64,000 bases of DNA from Hyphomicrobiales bacterium (GTDB lineage Bacteria; Pseudomonadota; Alphaproteobacteria; Rhizobiales; Beijerinckiaceae). The translations under genes and the position numbers were made by a program. Shown in pieces: positions 15,747 to 24,665 of the stretch (the first letter of the stretch is position 1; each line of letters starts with the position of its first letter). A model generated the notes under the pieces. That model ran no database searches. It was not told where the DNA came from and saw only the letters and a program-made list of their open reading frames with translations. The stretch covers positions 186,001 through 250,000 of the forward strand of contig JAIXZO010000006.1 of assembly GCA_027489535.1 (NCBI GenBank), written 5' to 3'.

Positions 15747-15771
15747 AATTCGGGTGAATTCAACCCGAATT
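15747..15771. promoter_or_regulatory. 25-bp palindrome upstream of the 15229-15681 gene
   Basis: AATTCGGGT (15747-15755) and ACCCGAATT (15763-15771) are perfect inverted arms around GAATTCA. The spacing and symmetry fit a dimeric regulator's operator, 66-90 bases upstream of the start at 15681. Confidence 0.4.
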
Positions 15772-15819
15772 AAGCCTTCCGATTGCGGATTTCATCTTTG
15801 GTTAATGCAACGCTAAGGA

Positions 15820-15836
15820 TGCCGCAAGCGGCGGCA
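15820..15836 (-). terminator. short hairpin downstream of the 15858-16178 gene
   Basis: TGCCGC and GCGGCA form a 6-bp stem with a 5-base loop, 22 bases beyond the stop on the minus strand. There is no T-run, so termination is only a possibility. Confidence 0.25.
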
Positions 15837-15857
15837 CAACCTCATCCCCAGCCCAAT

Positions 15858-16178
15858 TCAGCGCGCCGGCTCCGGCCGCTCGTCGACGGGCACGATCACC
15901 GCCGGCGCCGACGTTTCCTCCCGTCCCCACCCGGTCACGATCTCGATTGAGCGCGAGACGGTCTGCGCCCCGAATGCCGAGGCCGCGGCGTCCGCAAAGA
16001 TCATGAAGACCGCCGCGGCATAGACCAGCGATCCCGCCGGCCCGAAGCTCTCCGCCACGGCCGCCGAACGGGACAAATCGCGGATGAGCGGAACGGCAGG
16101 ACGCGGGTCGACCGCCCATGCCGGTGACATGGAGCAGGACAGGGCGACGGCGAAGACGGCGGAACGTGATGAGCGCAT
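15858..16178 (-). CDS. small exported protein with one membrane helix
   Basis: 106 residues. The start at 16178 is set by GGGAGGAG three bases upstream of the ATG; the frame continues to TTG 16196. A signal peptide (SAVFAVALSCSMSPAWA) precedes one hydrophobic segment (AGSLVYAAAVFMIFADAAASAFG) and an acidic/Pro-rich end. It sits among the other small exported proteins. No family recognised. Confidence 0.6.
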   Translation of the reverse strand: MRSSRSAVFAVALSCSMSPAWAVDPRPAVPLIRDLSRSAAVAESFGPAGSLVYAAAVFMIFADAAASAFGAQTVSRSIEIVTGWGREETSAPAVIVPVDERPEPAR

Positions 16179-16288
16179 CGGCTCCTCCCGTCCCAAACTA
16201 TCGTCGCCCGGTCGTTCCGCTCCAGTCGCGCAAGCGGCGGTTCAGCCTCGGGAAATCGGTCGATACCGCCTCAAAAAGGCGTAGCGGA

Positions 16289-17515
16289 TCAGGGGGCTAC
16301 CTTGCCCGCGGCCCCGCTGACCCCATCGACGACCCCGCCGACGATGCCGATCGGCAGTTTCGCCGCCGTTCCTGCGGCCGCACCGACCTTGTCGACGACG
16401 TCGTCGCTCAGATCCGTCAGTCGCTCGCCCAGCGTCGGCGGCCGATGGTCATGGCTCGCGACCTGCCGGCCGATCAGCTTGACGACTTCGGGCGAGGTCG
16501 CGAAGCGGGAATGCGGCAGTTGGTCCTTCAGCGCCGAGAGATCGACGACGCGCAAGCCCGGGATCTTCGTCCCCGCTTCGGCCATGATCTCGACCGCGTC
16601 CGACGCGCCCGCCCGCGCCCTTTCGCTGCCCCAAAAGCGGCGGGACACCGCAAGCGCGCGGTCGTCCTTGGAGACGAACACGGTCACCGACCGGTTCTTG
16701 TCCGCAATCACCTCGATCTGCCGGCGGAACACGTCGAGATCGACGTCGGGAGCGGCGAGCATGATCTCGCCGAGCTTGCCACCCAAAGTGCCGCGACCGC
16801 GAATTTGGGCCTGCCGCAAGGCTTCCAAGGTCAGCATGTTGCCCATGCTGTGAGCCAGAATGTTGATCCTGCGCGCGCCGGAATGCGTGGCGAGCGCATC
16901 GAGCGCCATTTCGAGATCGTCGCGCGAATAGATCGCGCTTTCGCGGTCATACGGATACGACGTGAGCTTCGCGCGCGACGGCCACGTGAACAGCACCGGT
17001 ACGCCGCGAAAGCCCGAATCCGTCGTGATCTGCGCCATCCGGAACAGCGAGTCGTCGAAGCTCGTGTTGTAGCCGTGCACGAAGACCAGAATCTCGCGAT
17101 CTGCCGGCGCGCGCGACGCGACTTCGCGCTTCACGGATTCGAGGATCTCCTTCCCCGTCCCGTAGCGATGCGACACGACGGCGAAATGCTTGGAGGGATC
17201 GGCGGAGCCGGACGACGCCCACTCGATTTCGCCGATCTTGTGATCGGGCGGGATGGACACGACCATGCGGGCAAAATCGAGGTTCCGGGCGCGGTTGCCC
17301 GTGAACAGCTCCCCCGTATCGTCGCCGGACCGCTCGCGCGTGGTCGCGATGTGCAGCGTGATCGGCTTCGCCCCGGGCGGAAGCGCGTCGGTCTTGAGAT
17401 AGGCCCCGCGTTGCGTCCCCACGCAGGCCGCGGCGAGAGTGGCCAACAGGACCGCCGCGCAACCATGCATCAGCGGGCGGCGAGACGAAAATACGCGGAA
17501 CAGAGACGATTTCAT
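16289..17515 (-). CDS. DUF900-family alpha/beta-hydrolase lipoprotein
   Basis: 408 residues. The N-terminus is a lipoprotein signal with lipobox LAAAC, so it should be anchored to a membrane facing the periplasm. The DUF900 core follows: ITLHIATTRERS, ILVFVHGYNTSFDDSLFR (oxyanion region), nucleophile elbow AHSMGN (Ser in G/A-H-S-M-G), LAAPDVDLDVFRRQ (acid region) and a distal His near QLPHSRF. The family consists of predicted esterases/hydrolases of unknown substrate. A Gly/Ala/Val-rich tail (IGIVGGVVDGVSGAAGKVA) is an extra C-terminal amphipathic segment. Confidence 0.85.
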   Translation of the reverse strand: MKSSLFRVFSSRRPLMHGCAAVLLATLAAACVGTQRGAYLKTDALPPGAKPITLHIATTRERSGDDTGELFTGNRARNLDFARMVVSIPPDHKIGEIEWASSGSADPSKHFAVVSHRYGTGKEILESVKREVASRAPADREILVFVHGYNTSFDDSLFRMAQITTDSGFRGVPVLFTWPSRAKLTSYPYDRESAIYSRDDLEMALDALATHSGARRINILAHSMGNMLTLEALRQAQIRGRGTLGGKLGEIMLAAPDVDLDVFRRQIEVIADKNRSVTVFVSKDDRALAVSRRFWGSERARAGASDAVEIMAEAGTKIPGLRVVDLSALKDQLPHSRFATSPEVVKLIGRQVASHDHRPPTLGERLTDLSDDVVDKVGAAAGTAAKLPIGIVGGVVDGVSGAAGKVAP

Positions 17516-17696
17516 GCAGCAGACCTATCGAAAACGGGCCTGCATGAAAGCACTTATCGTTCTACAAAGGAATCGAATGTTCTGTTTCGATCAATCGACC
17601 GTCTTTTTTGATTAACGGCTTACCGGTTGCCGATTTCACAAAACGGATCTCACCGTCATTATCAGTGCAACCTCAGCGATTTTGCTTGGGCAGCAT

Positions 17697-17942
17697 TCAG
17701 CGGCAAGCCCACTCGCCGTTTCCGGCAACCGCCATACGACCCGCAACAAGTGCGCAATCCGCGCGACGACAGAATTCGGCGCTGAATTTCGGAACCTCGC
17801 CCGCGGCGTTGCTTTGGTACAATTTCGCGCCTTGGCGGGCTTCCGTGCAATCGAACAATTCCCGCTTCTGCCAGTAGGTCCAGCCGACCATCAGCAGAAA
17901 CACCGTCAGAATGACGTAGAGGCCGTTTTTCTTGCGGTCCAT
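17697..17942 (-). CDS. small bitopic membrane protein with a Cys-containing periplasmic tail
   Basis: 81 residues from ATG at 17942 (an in-frame ATG at 18008 would add 22 residues). MDRKKNG is followed by one helix (LYVILTVFLLMVGWTYW) and a short outside domain with four cysteines (DCTEA, EFCRRADC, WACR), which suggests disulfides. A plus-strand frame across the same bases is rejected because this one has a coherent topology. Unknown function. Confidence 0.55.
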   Translation of the reverse strand: MDRKKNGLYVILTVFLLMVGWTYWQKRELFDCTEARQGAKLYQSNAAGEVPKFSAEFCRRADCALVAGRMAVAGNGEWACR

Positions 17943-18086
17943 GGCGATAATCCGAAGCGGCGCGAAATCCGAGCGGCGCCGATTTGAGCGGCGCTGCGGT
18001 TTGAACATGAGGGCGTCCGCGGTCCACGCAGGCGGAATCGCCGCCCCTCCCCGGTTCGACGGGAAGGGACGGAAATCCGAGCGGGA

Positions 18087-20255
18087 TCAGCCGGCGGCCT
18101 TGGCCTCGCGACGGCGGGCGTGGAGCACGAACTCCGTATAGCCGTTGGGCTGCTCGGCGCCCTTGAAGACGAGGTCGCAAGCCGCCTTGAACGCCGTGCC
18201 GTCGAAACCCGGAGCCATCGGCGTGTAGAGCGCGTCGCCGGCATTCTGGCGGTCCACCACCTGCGCCATGCGCTTCATCGTCTCCATCACCTGCGCCTCG
18301 GAGCAGATGCCGTGACGCAGCCAATTGGCGATGTGCTGGCTGGAGATGCGCAGCGTGGCGCGGTCTTCCATCAAGCCGACGTCGTGGATGTCGGGCACCT
18401 TGGAGCAGCCGACGCCCTGATCGATCCAGCGCACGACATAGCCGAGAATGCCCTGCGCGTTGTTGTCCAGTTCCTGCTGCACCGCATCCGGCGCGAAGTT
18501 CGACTGCGACACCGGGATGGTCAGAATGTCGGAGAGCTTCGCCGGCGCACGGCTCGCCAGTTCGGTCTGGCGGGCGAAGACGTCGAGCTGGTGGTAGTGC
18601 AGCGCATGCAGCGCGGCCGCCGTCGGCGACGGCACCCAAGCGGTGTTCGCGCCCGATCGGGGATGACCGATCTTCTGGTCGAGCATGTCGGCCATGCGGT
18701 CCGGCGCGGCCCACATGCCCTTGCCGATCTGGGCGCGGCCCGGCAGGCCGCGGGCGAGGCCCACGTCGACGTTGTTGTCCTCATAGGCCTTGATCCAGGC
18801 GGTGGCGCGCATGTCGTTCTTGCGCACCATCGGCCCGGCTTCCATCGAGGTGTGGATCTCGTCGCCGGTACGGTCGAGGAAGCCGGTATTGATGAAGGCG
18901 ACGCGCTCGCTCGCGGCCTGGATGCAGGCGGCGAGGTTGATCGTGGTGCGGCGCTCCTCGTCCATGATGCCGATCTTGATCGTGTTGCGCGGCAGACCGA
19001 GGACGTCTTCGACGCGCGAGAAGGTCTCGGCGGCGAAGGCCACTTCGTCGGGGCCGTGCATCTTCGGCTTCACGATATAGACCGAGCCGGTGCGCGAATT
19101 GCGCACGCGTCCGTTGCCGGCCAGATCATGCTTGGCGATGAGCACGCTGACGACCGCGTCGAGGAAGCCTTCCGGCGTCTCGGCACCTGAGGAGTCGAGC
19201 ACGGCGTCGGTATACATGTGCAGGCCGACATTGCGGATGAGCATGAGGCTGCGGCCGTGCAGCCGCACTTCCCCGCCCTTTGGGCCGACATAGACGCGGT
19301 CCGCGTTCAGGGCGCGCTCGACGACCGAGCCGCCCTTGTCGAACTGGGCGGTGAGATCGCCCTTCATCAAGCCGAGCCAGTTGCGATAGACGAGAACCTT
19401 GTCCTCGGCATCGACGGCGGCGACGGAATCCTCCATGTCGATGATGGTCGAAACGGCCGCTTCCATCATCAGATCGGCGACGCCCGCCGGATCGGTCTTG
19501 CCGATCGGGTGCGACCGGTCGACGACGATTTCGACATGCATGCGGTTGTTGACGAGCAGGATCTTGGACGGGGCGGAAGCCTCGCCCGCATAGCCCGCGA
19601 ATTTGGCGGGATCCTTCAGGCCGGTCTTCGCGCCGCCCTTCAGCGACACGACGAGCGCGCCGCCTTCCACCGCATAGCCGACCGAATCCGCATGCGAGCC
19701 TTGGGCGAGCGGCGCGACGAGATCCAGCGTCTCGCGGGCCTTGGCGATCACCTTCGCGCCGCGCGCCGGGTTGAACTTGGCCGTGCGCTCCGCGCCGTCC
19801 GTCTCGGGCAGCGCGTCGGTGCCGTAAAGGGCGTCGTAGAGCGAGCCCCAGCGCGCATTGGCGGCATTTAGCGCGTAACGCGAATTGGAAGCGGGCACGA
19901 CGAGTTGCGGGCCCGCGATGCGCGCGATTTCGTCGTCCACATTCGCCGTGGAAATCGCGCCGGCCGCCGGCGCGGGGCGCAGATAACCGATCTCGCGGAG
20001 GAAGGATTCGTAGGCCGCGACGTCATGGGGGCGGCCGGCACGGGCACGGTGCCATTCGTCGATGGCGACTTGCAGGCGGTCGCGTTCGGCCAGCAGCGCC
20101 GCATTGCGCGGGGCGAGGTCGCGCAGGATGGCGGCATAACCCGCCCAGAAGGCCTGCGAGGTCACGCCGGAGCCGGGCAGCGCTTCGTTTTCCACGAAGG
20201 CGTGCAGTTCCGCATCGATTTGAAGGCCTTCGATGTTCTTCTTGGACATTTCCAT
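18087..20255 (-). CDS. glcB: malate synthase G
   Basis: 722 residues, the normal length for the monomeric G isoform. It condenses glyoxylate and acetyl-CoA to malate in the glyoxylate/glycolate pathway in the cytoplasm. Recognisable blocks are [15 protein letters not shown], the Mg/glyoxylate-site region [40 protein letters not shown] and [21 protein letters not shown]. No glycolate-oxidase or isocitrate-lyase gene is adjacent. The ATG at 20255 follows GGGGAAA; a second ATG is two codons in. Confidence 0.96.
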   Translation of the reverse strand: MEMSKKNIEGLQIDAELHAFVENEALPGSGVTSQAFWAGYAAILRDLAPRNAALLAERDRLQVAIDEWHRARAGRPHDVAAYESFLREIGYLRPAPAAGAISTANVDDEIARIAGPQLVVPASNSRYALNAANARWGSLYDALYGTDALPETDGAERTAKFNPARGAKVIAKARETLDLVAPLAQGSHADSVGYAVEGGALVVSLKGGAKTGLKDPAKFAGYAGEASAPSKILLVNNRMHVEIVVDRSHPIGKTDPAGVADLMMEAAVSTIIDMEDSVAAVDAEDKVLVYRNWLGLMKGDLTAQFDKGGSVVERALNADRVYVGPKGGEVRLHGRSLMLIRNVGLHMYTDAVLDSSGAETPEGFLDAVVSVLIAKHDLAGNGRVRNSRTGSVYIVKPKMHGPDEVAFAAETFSRVEDVLGLPRNTIKIGIMDEERRTTINLAACIQAASERVAFINTGFLDRTGDEIHTSMEAGPMVRKNDMRATAWIKAYEDNNVDVGLARGLPGRAQIGKGMWAAPDRMADMLDQKIGHPRSGANTAWVPSPTAAALHALHYHQLDVFARQTELASRAPAKLSDILTIPVSQSNFAPDAVQQELDNNAQGILGYVVRWIDQGVGCSKVPDIHDVGLMEDRATLRISSQHIANWLRHGICSEAQVMETMKRMAQVVDRQNAGDALYTPMAPGFDGTAFKAACDLVFKGAEQPNGYTEFVLHARRREAKAAG

Positions 20256-20379
20256 TTTCCCCGCAGTCCGAAATTTCTTCGGCTAAAGACCGCAGCAGAA
20301 CGCTTCTGTCCAGCGGTCGCGCTCGGGGCCGGGCCGAGACAAGCGCGGTTTTCCGCGGAATTTTGGGGATTCGAGAGGT

Positions 20380-20405
20380 CCGGGGTGACGTGAGAGTCAC
20401 CCCGG
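20380..20405. promoter_or_regulatory. hairpin in the glcB upstream region
   Basis: A perfect 10-bp stem CCGGGGTGAC / GTCACCCCGG with loop GTGAGA. It lies about 125 bases upstream of glcB and downstream of the SRPBCC gene on the same strand, so it may act as a terminator or leader structure. It has no T-run. Confidence 0.35.
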
Positions 20406-20461
20406 CGTCCCCGAAAAGGCGCAAGGGATCGCTGCGGTCCGGCCTACGTCATCGAAGTCCT

Positions 20462-20494
20462 CTCGTCGAAAGCCGCCTGAGCGGCTTCGACGAG
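20462..20494 (-). terminator. hairpin just downstream of the SRPBCC gene
   Basis: CTCGTCGAAAGCCGC and GCGGCTTCGACGAG pair over 14 bp with one bulged A and a 4-base loop. It starts 14 bases past the stop at 20508. It is a likely transcription end or 3' stabiliser, though without a clear U-tract. Confidence 0.45.
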
Positions 20495-20507
20495 GGCCGC
20501 CAGAACC

Positions 20508-20993
20508 CTATCGCTCGAGTTCGACCAGTTGCGCCAAGGCGGCGGACCAGCCCGCTTCGAAGCCCATGGTTTGATGGGCCGCCTTGCCGGCCGCGTCCGC
20601 ATGCATCACGCGGGCATGGTAGCGCGTCAGACCGTTCCCGACGGGCTCGAAACGCAGATCGCAGACGAAGCCGAAGCCCGGCGGCGGGACGATTTGCGGC
20701 CTGAAGTCGGGGCCGAGCATGTTCGTCCAGACCAGATGGTGCGGCGGCTCGACGACCAGCCAGCACCCGTCCCCGCGCGGCATCGCGACCCCGTTCGGGC
20801 CCTGCATCATCGTCGAAAAGATGCCACCCGGCCGCAGGTCGATCTCGCAATCCACGACCTGCCAAGGCCGGGGGCAAAACCAGCGCTTCAGCACCTCGGG
20901 TACCGTCCAGCCCCGGAACATCGCCTCGGGTGAAAGCGGAACCTCGCGGATCAATTCGAGATCGAGCGGCCCGGCGGGCGTTTGCGCATTCAT
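20508..20993 (-). CDS. SRPBCC/AHSA1-family protein
   Basis: 161 residues with the START-like AHSA1 pattern: IREVPLSPEAMFRGWTVPEVLKRWFCPRPW at the start, GGIFSTMMQGPNG, VVEPPHHLVWTNM, FEPVGNGLTRYHARV and a closing helix (GFEAGWSAALAQLVELER). These single-domain proteins bind hydrophobic ligands in a central cavity; the ligand cannot be told from sequence. It stands alone between glcB and the divergent dusA. Confidence 0.88.
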   Translation of the reverse strand: MNAQTPAGPLDLELIREVPLSPEAMFRGWTVPEVLKRWFCPRPWQVVDCEIDLRPGGIFSTMMQGPNGVAMPRGDGCWLVVEPPHHLVWTNMLGPDFRPQIVPPPGFGFVCDLRFEPVGNGLTRYHARVMHADAAGKAAHQTMGFEAGWSAALAQLVELER

Positions 20994-21118
20994 CGGTCAT
21001 CCTCCCATTCGCATTTGAACCGTCGCGTCGGCAACGCGCGGAAGGCGCGTTCCGGCGAACCCCGCGATGAAGCGATGCTATGCTTGTCGCTCGGATTTCT
21101 ATACGAACTGCCGCCATC

Positions 21119-22174
21119 ATGACCCTGTCGCAAATGCCTCAGAGCCCGAGCGGAGCCGCACGACACGAGTCGTGGCGCTTTTCCGTGGCACCGATGATGG
21201 ACTGGTCGGACCGCCATTGCCGGTCTTTCCACCGCACGCTGTCGCGCCGCGCGCGGCTCTACACGGAGATGGTCACCACCGGCGCGGTCATCCATGGCGT
21301 GCGCGAGCGGATCATCGGTTTCGATGCGGCCGAACACCCCGTGGCGGTGCAACTCGGCGGGTCGAACCCGGTCGAATTGGCGGAGGCGGCGCGCATTTGC
21401 GAGGCCGAGGGCTATCACGAGATCAATCTGAATTGCGGCTGCCCGTCGGACCGGGTGCAGGAAGGACGGTTCGGGGCCTGCCTGATGCAGGAGCCTGATC
21501 TGGTGGCCGAATGCGTGGCGGCCATGAAACGTGCCGTCGCGCTGCCGGTCACCGTGAAATGCCGGATCGGCGTGGACGATCAGGACCCCGAGCAGGCGTT
21601 GAACGGCCTTGCGGACGCGGTGCTCGCGGCGGGTTGCGACGGCTTGATCGTGCATGCGCGCAAGGCGTGGCTGAAAGGGCTTTCGCCCAAGGAAAACCGC
21701 GAGATTCCGCCGCTCGACTACGACCTCGTGCATCGCCTGAAGGCGCGTCTGCCGCATGTGCCGATTTCGATCAACGGCGGCATCGCAACGATCGAGGACT
21801 GCACGCGCGAACTGGCCTTCATGGACGGGGTGATGGTGGGCCGCGCGGCCTATCACGACCCCGAATTGCTGCTGTCGGTAGACCCCGTGCTGTTCGGCGA
21901 GGCCGCGCCCGTGCCGGACGCGTTTGCGGCCGTCGAGGCGTTTCTGCCTTATGTCGAGCGCAAGCTGGCGGAAGGCGTGGCGCTGCATTCCATGACGCGG
22001 CACATTCTCGGGCTGTTCCCCGGGCGACCGGGCGCGCGGCTGTGGCGGCAACGTCTTTCGACGGAGGCAGTTAAGCGCGGCGCGGGGATCGAAGTGATCC
22101 GCGACGCCCTCGCTCTCGTCTCACGAGACCAGCCGCGGACGCGGGTTGCGGAGGCCGCCGAAGCTCGCGCATGA
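21119..22174 (+). CDS. dusA: tRNA-dihydrouridine(20/20a) synthase DusA
   Basis: About 351 residues from ATG 21119 (ATG at 21080 and 21134 are alternatives; none has a strong ribosome-binding site). It is an FMN enzyme reducing uridine in the tRNA D-loop. The DusA signature FSVAPMMDWSDRHCR is present, as are YTEMVTTGAVIHG, the catalytic-cysteine loop NLNCGCPSDRVQ, VKCRIGVDDQD, IVHARKAWLKGLSPKENR and the FMN phosphate loop INGGI / VMVGRAAYHDP. It is followed after 24 bases by an unrelated amidohydrolase. Confidence 0.95.
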   Translation: MTLSQMPQSPSGAARHESWRFSVAPMMDWSDRHCRSFHRTLSRRARLYTEMVTTGAVIHGVRERIIGFDAAEHPVAVQLGGSNPVELAEAARICEAEGYHEINLNCGCPSDRVQEGRFGACLMQEPDLVAECVAAMKRAVALPVTVKCRIGVDDQDPEQALNGLADAVLAAGCDGLIVHARKAWLKGLSPKENREIPPLDYDLVHRLKARLPHVPISINGGIATIEDCTRELAFMDGVMVGRAAYHDPELLLSVDPVLFGEAAPVPDAFAAVEAFLPYVERKLAEGVALHSMTRHILGLFPGRPGARLWRQRLSTEAVKRGAGIEVIRDALALVSRDQPRTRVAEAAEARA

Positions 22175-22198
22175 TCCGGCCTCTTTCGAGGACCCTGC

Positions 22199-23443
22199 AT
22201 GCGCAATTTGAAGATCGACGGCCGTCGCCTCTGGGACGACATTCACGACACCGGCAAGATCGGCGGCACCGCCAAGGGCGGCGTGCGTCGCCTGACCCTG
22301 TCCGACGAGGATCGGCAGGTGCGCGACTGGTTCCGCACGCAATGCGAGGCGCTGGGCTGCACGGTGACGGTGGACGGCGTCGGCAACATGTTCGCGCTGC
22401 GCCCCGGCAAGAACCCGAATCTCCCGCCCGTCGCCATGGGCAGCCATCTCGACACGCAGCCTTCGGGCGGCAAGTTCGACGGGGTGCTGGGCGTGCTGAG
22501 CGGGCTCGAGGCGCTGCGCACGCTGCACGACAACGGCGTGGAGACCGAAGCGCCGTTCATGCTCGTCAACTGGACCAACGAGGAAGGCTCGCGCTTTCTG
22601 CCGGCGGTGATGGGCTCGGGCGCGCATGCGGGCGCGCTGGCGGTGGCCGCCGTGCTCGCCAAGACCGACCGCGACGGCGTGACGTTCGGCACGGCGCTCG
22701 ACGCCATCGGCTATCGCGGCACGATGCCGGTCGGCGCGCAGAAGTTTTCCGCCTATTTCGAGCTGCATATCGAGCAGGGGCCGTATCTGGAGGCCGAGGG
22801 CAAGACCATCGGCGTGGTCACGGGCGTGCAGGGCATGCGGTGGTTCAACGGCCGATGCACGGGCGTGGACGGGCATGCCGGCGCGACGCCGATGCATCGC
22901 CGTGCCGACGCGCTGCTGACGGTGGCGCGTCTGGTCGACCGCATCGACGCCATCGCCCGCAGCCACGGCCCGCATGCGGTGGGCACCATCGGCGAACTGA
23001 CGCCGGCCGCGCCCTCCATCAACGTGGTGCAGGGCGAGGTGAGCTTCACCATCGACCTGCGCGACCCGAACGACGCGGTGCTGGAAGTGATGGAAGCCGA
23101 AGTGCGCGCGGCCGCCGCCGAACTCGCGGCGCGCAACGGCACCACCATCGAAATCGAGCGCATCTGGCGCGCGCCGCCCATCCCCTTCGCGGCGGAATGC
23201 GTGGCGGCGGTGCGGGAGGCGGCGGCGGATTCGCAGTTCTCCACCCGCGACTGCATCTCCGGCGCGAGCCATGACGCGGCCTATATGCAGAGCGTCTGCC
23301 CCTCCGCCATGATCTTCATTCCCTCGGCCGAGGGGCTCTCTCACAACGAACTCGAATCCTCGTCCTTCGAGGACTGCGCGGCGGGCGCTCAGGTGCTGCT
23401 CGACGCGGTGCTGCGCTACGACGCCCGTCTGGGAGGCCGCTGA
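22199..23443 (+). CDS. M20-family Zn-dependent amidohydrolase (HyuC/AllC type)
   Basis: 414 residues. The family includes N-carbamoyl-L-amino acid hydrolase, allantoate amidohydrolase and beta-ureidopropionase. Metal and catalytic motifs are visible: GSHLDTQPSGGKFDG, WTNEEGSRF, HIEQGP, the dimerisation-domain GHAGATPM and C-terminal SHNELE. The exact substrate is unresolved; an allantoate-like role would suit the purine operon 18 kb away but is speculative. GAGGA precedes the ATG. The next gene starts one base after the stop, so they are co-translated. Confidence 0.88.
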   Translation: MRNLKIDGRRLWDDIHDTGKIGGTAKGGVRRLTLSDEDRQVRDWFRTQCEALGCTVTVDGVGNMFALRPGKNPNLPPVAMGSHLDTQPSGGKFDGVLGVLSGLEALRTLHDNGVETEAPFMLVNWTNEEGSRFLPAVMGSGAHAGALAVAAVLAKTDRDGVTFGTALDAIGYRGTMPVGAQKFSAYFELHIEQGPYLEAEGKTIGVVTGVQGMRWFNGRCTGVDGHAGATPMHRRADALLTVARLVDRIDAIARSHGPHAVGTIGELTPAAPSINVVQGEVSFTIDLRDPNDAVLEVMEAEVRAAAAELAARNGTTIEIERIWRAPPIPFAAECVAAVREAAADSQFSTRDCISGASHDAAYMQSVCPSAMIFIPSAEGLSHNELESSSFEDCAAGAQVLLDAVLRYDARLGGR

Positions 23444-23444
23444 C

Positions 23445-24149
23445 ATGAAGACCGCACTTGTCACCGGCGGTACGCGCGGCATCGGCGAAGGGGTCGCGCG
23501 GGCGCTCGCGTCGGACGGCTGGACGGTGATCGCCGGCGGCGTCTCGCAAGCGGAGATCGAGGCCTTCGCGCCGCAGGCGGGCATCACGCCCGTGGTGCTC
23601 GACGTGACGAACGACGCGAGCGTCGCGGCGGCGCTGGACCTCTGCCCGCAATTGGATGCCGTGGTGAATTGCGCCGGCATCATCCTGCGGGGCGGCATGG
23701 AATTCACCGTGGAGGGGTTCTCGAAAACTATCGAGGTGAACCTGATCGGGACCATGCGCGTCTGCCTCGCCGCGAAGGAGAAGCTGTTCGCGAGCAAAGG
23801 CGCGGTGGTCAACACGGCCTCGATGCTGTCCTTCTTCGGCTCGCCCTTCGCGCCCGGCTATTCGGCCTCGAAAGGCGGCGTGGCGCAGCTCACCAAGTCG
23901 CTCGCGGCGGCGTGGGGGCCGGACGGCATTCGGGTCAACGCGGTCGCGCCGGGCTGGATCGCGACGGAACTCACCAAGCCGCTGATGGCCGATCCCGAGC
24001 GGTCCAAACCCATCGTCGACCGCACGCCGATGGGCCGTTGGGGCGAGCCTTCGGACGTGGCGGGGGCGGTGCTGATGCTGCTGTCGGACAACGCGAAATT
24101 CGTGACCGGCACGGTGCTGCCCGTCGACGGCGGATATCTGACGCTCTGA
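23445..24149 (+). CDS. SDR-family NAD(P)-dependent oxidoreductase
   Basis: 234 residues, classical short-chain dehydrogenase: nucleotide loop TGGTRGIGEG, NCAG, catalytic Ser in NTASMLSFFGSP, YSASK with catalytic Tyr/Lys, and PGWIATELT. The GGGAGG ribosome-binding site lies inside the end of the M20 gene, showing coupling. Substrate unknown. Its stop codon abuts that of the convergent methyltransferase with no bases between (TGA|TCA). Confidence 0.88.
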   Translation: MKTALVTGGTRGIGEGVARALASDGWTVIAGGVSQAEIEAFAPQAGITPVVLDVTNDASVAAALDLCPQLDAVVNCAGIILRGGMEFTVEGFSKTIEVNLIGTMRVCLAAKEKLFASKGAVVNTASMLSFFGSPFAPGYSASKGGVAQLTKSLAAAWGPDGIRVNAVAPGWIATELTKPLMADPERSKPIVDRTPMGRWGEPSDVAGAVLMLLSDNAKFVTGTVLPVDGGYLTL

Positions 24150-24665
24150 TCAGGAACCGGGCGACGTTTCGCCCGGCCGCCGCAACGCGTCGTCCTCCGC
24201 GCGGATGCGGATCATGAGCACGACGGCGTTGAGCAGCGAGAAAGCGAGCGCGTAGACCGGCATTCCGAGCGCGAGCGGCAGCACGGCGATTTCGCCCGCG
24301 ACGACGACGTAATTGGGATGGGACAGCCACCGATAAGGCCCGGCCGTCACCAAGGGCGCGCCGGGCAAGATCACGATGCGCGTCGTCCACCGTTCGCCCA
24401 ACGTGGCCAGCGTCCAGACCCGCAGGACCTGCAGGACGGCGTAGAGCGCGATCCACACGGGAATGACGGGAACGTCGAAGGTCACGACGAAAAGCCACAA
24501 ACCGGCGAGCCAGGCCGCATGGACGGCGACGACGAGGGGATAATGCCCGGGCGCGACCTCGACCGCGCCGCGCACCATGAGGCGGGCCGTGTTGCGGCGC
24601 GCCAGCACCAGTTCGCCGAGCCGCTGCGCCGTCACGAACGCCAGCAAGGCGAAGGCGAGGCTCAT
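24150..24665 (-). CDS. isoprenylcysteine carboxyl methyltransferase-like membrane protein (PKS partner)
   Basis: 171 residues, hydrophobic, with about four to five helices and the ICMT-family motif GPYRWLSHPNYV plus RIRAEDDAL at the end. Members coupled to type III polyketide synthases O-methylate alkylpyrones or alkylresorcinols (as with BpsB and SrsB). Its ATG overlaps the stop of the type III PKS gene, so this pairing is well supported. The start is at 24665; the longer upstream frame lies inside the PKS gene. Confidence 0.85.
   Translation of the reverse strand: MSLAFALLAFVTAQRLGELVLARRNTARLMVRGAVEVAPGHYPLVVAVHAAWLAGLWLFVVTFDVPVIPVWIALYAVLQVLRVWTLATLGERWTTRIVILPGAPLVTAGPYRWLSHPNYVVVAGEIAVLPLALGMPVYALAFSLLNAVVLMIRIRAEDDALRRPGETSPGS

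Noticed and set aside
17516-17696. Possible tRNA or small RNA in an AT-richer gap with a TTTTTT run
   Set aside because: No cloverleaf arms or stable hairpin before the T-run could be found.
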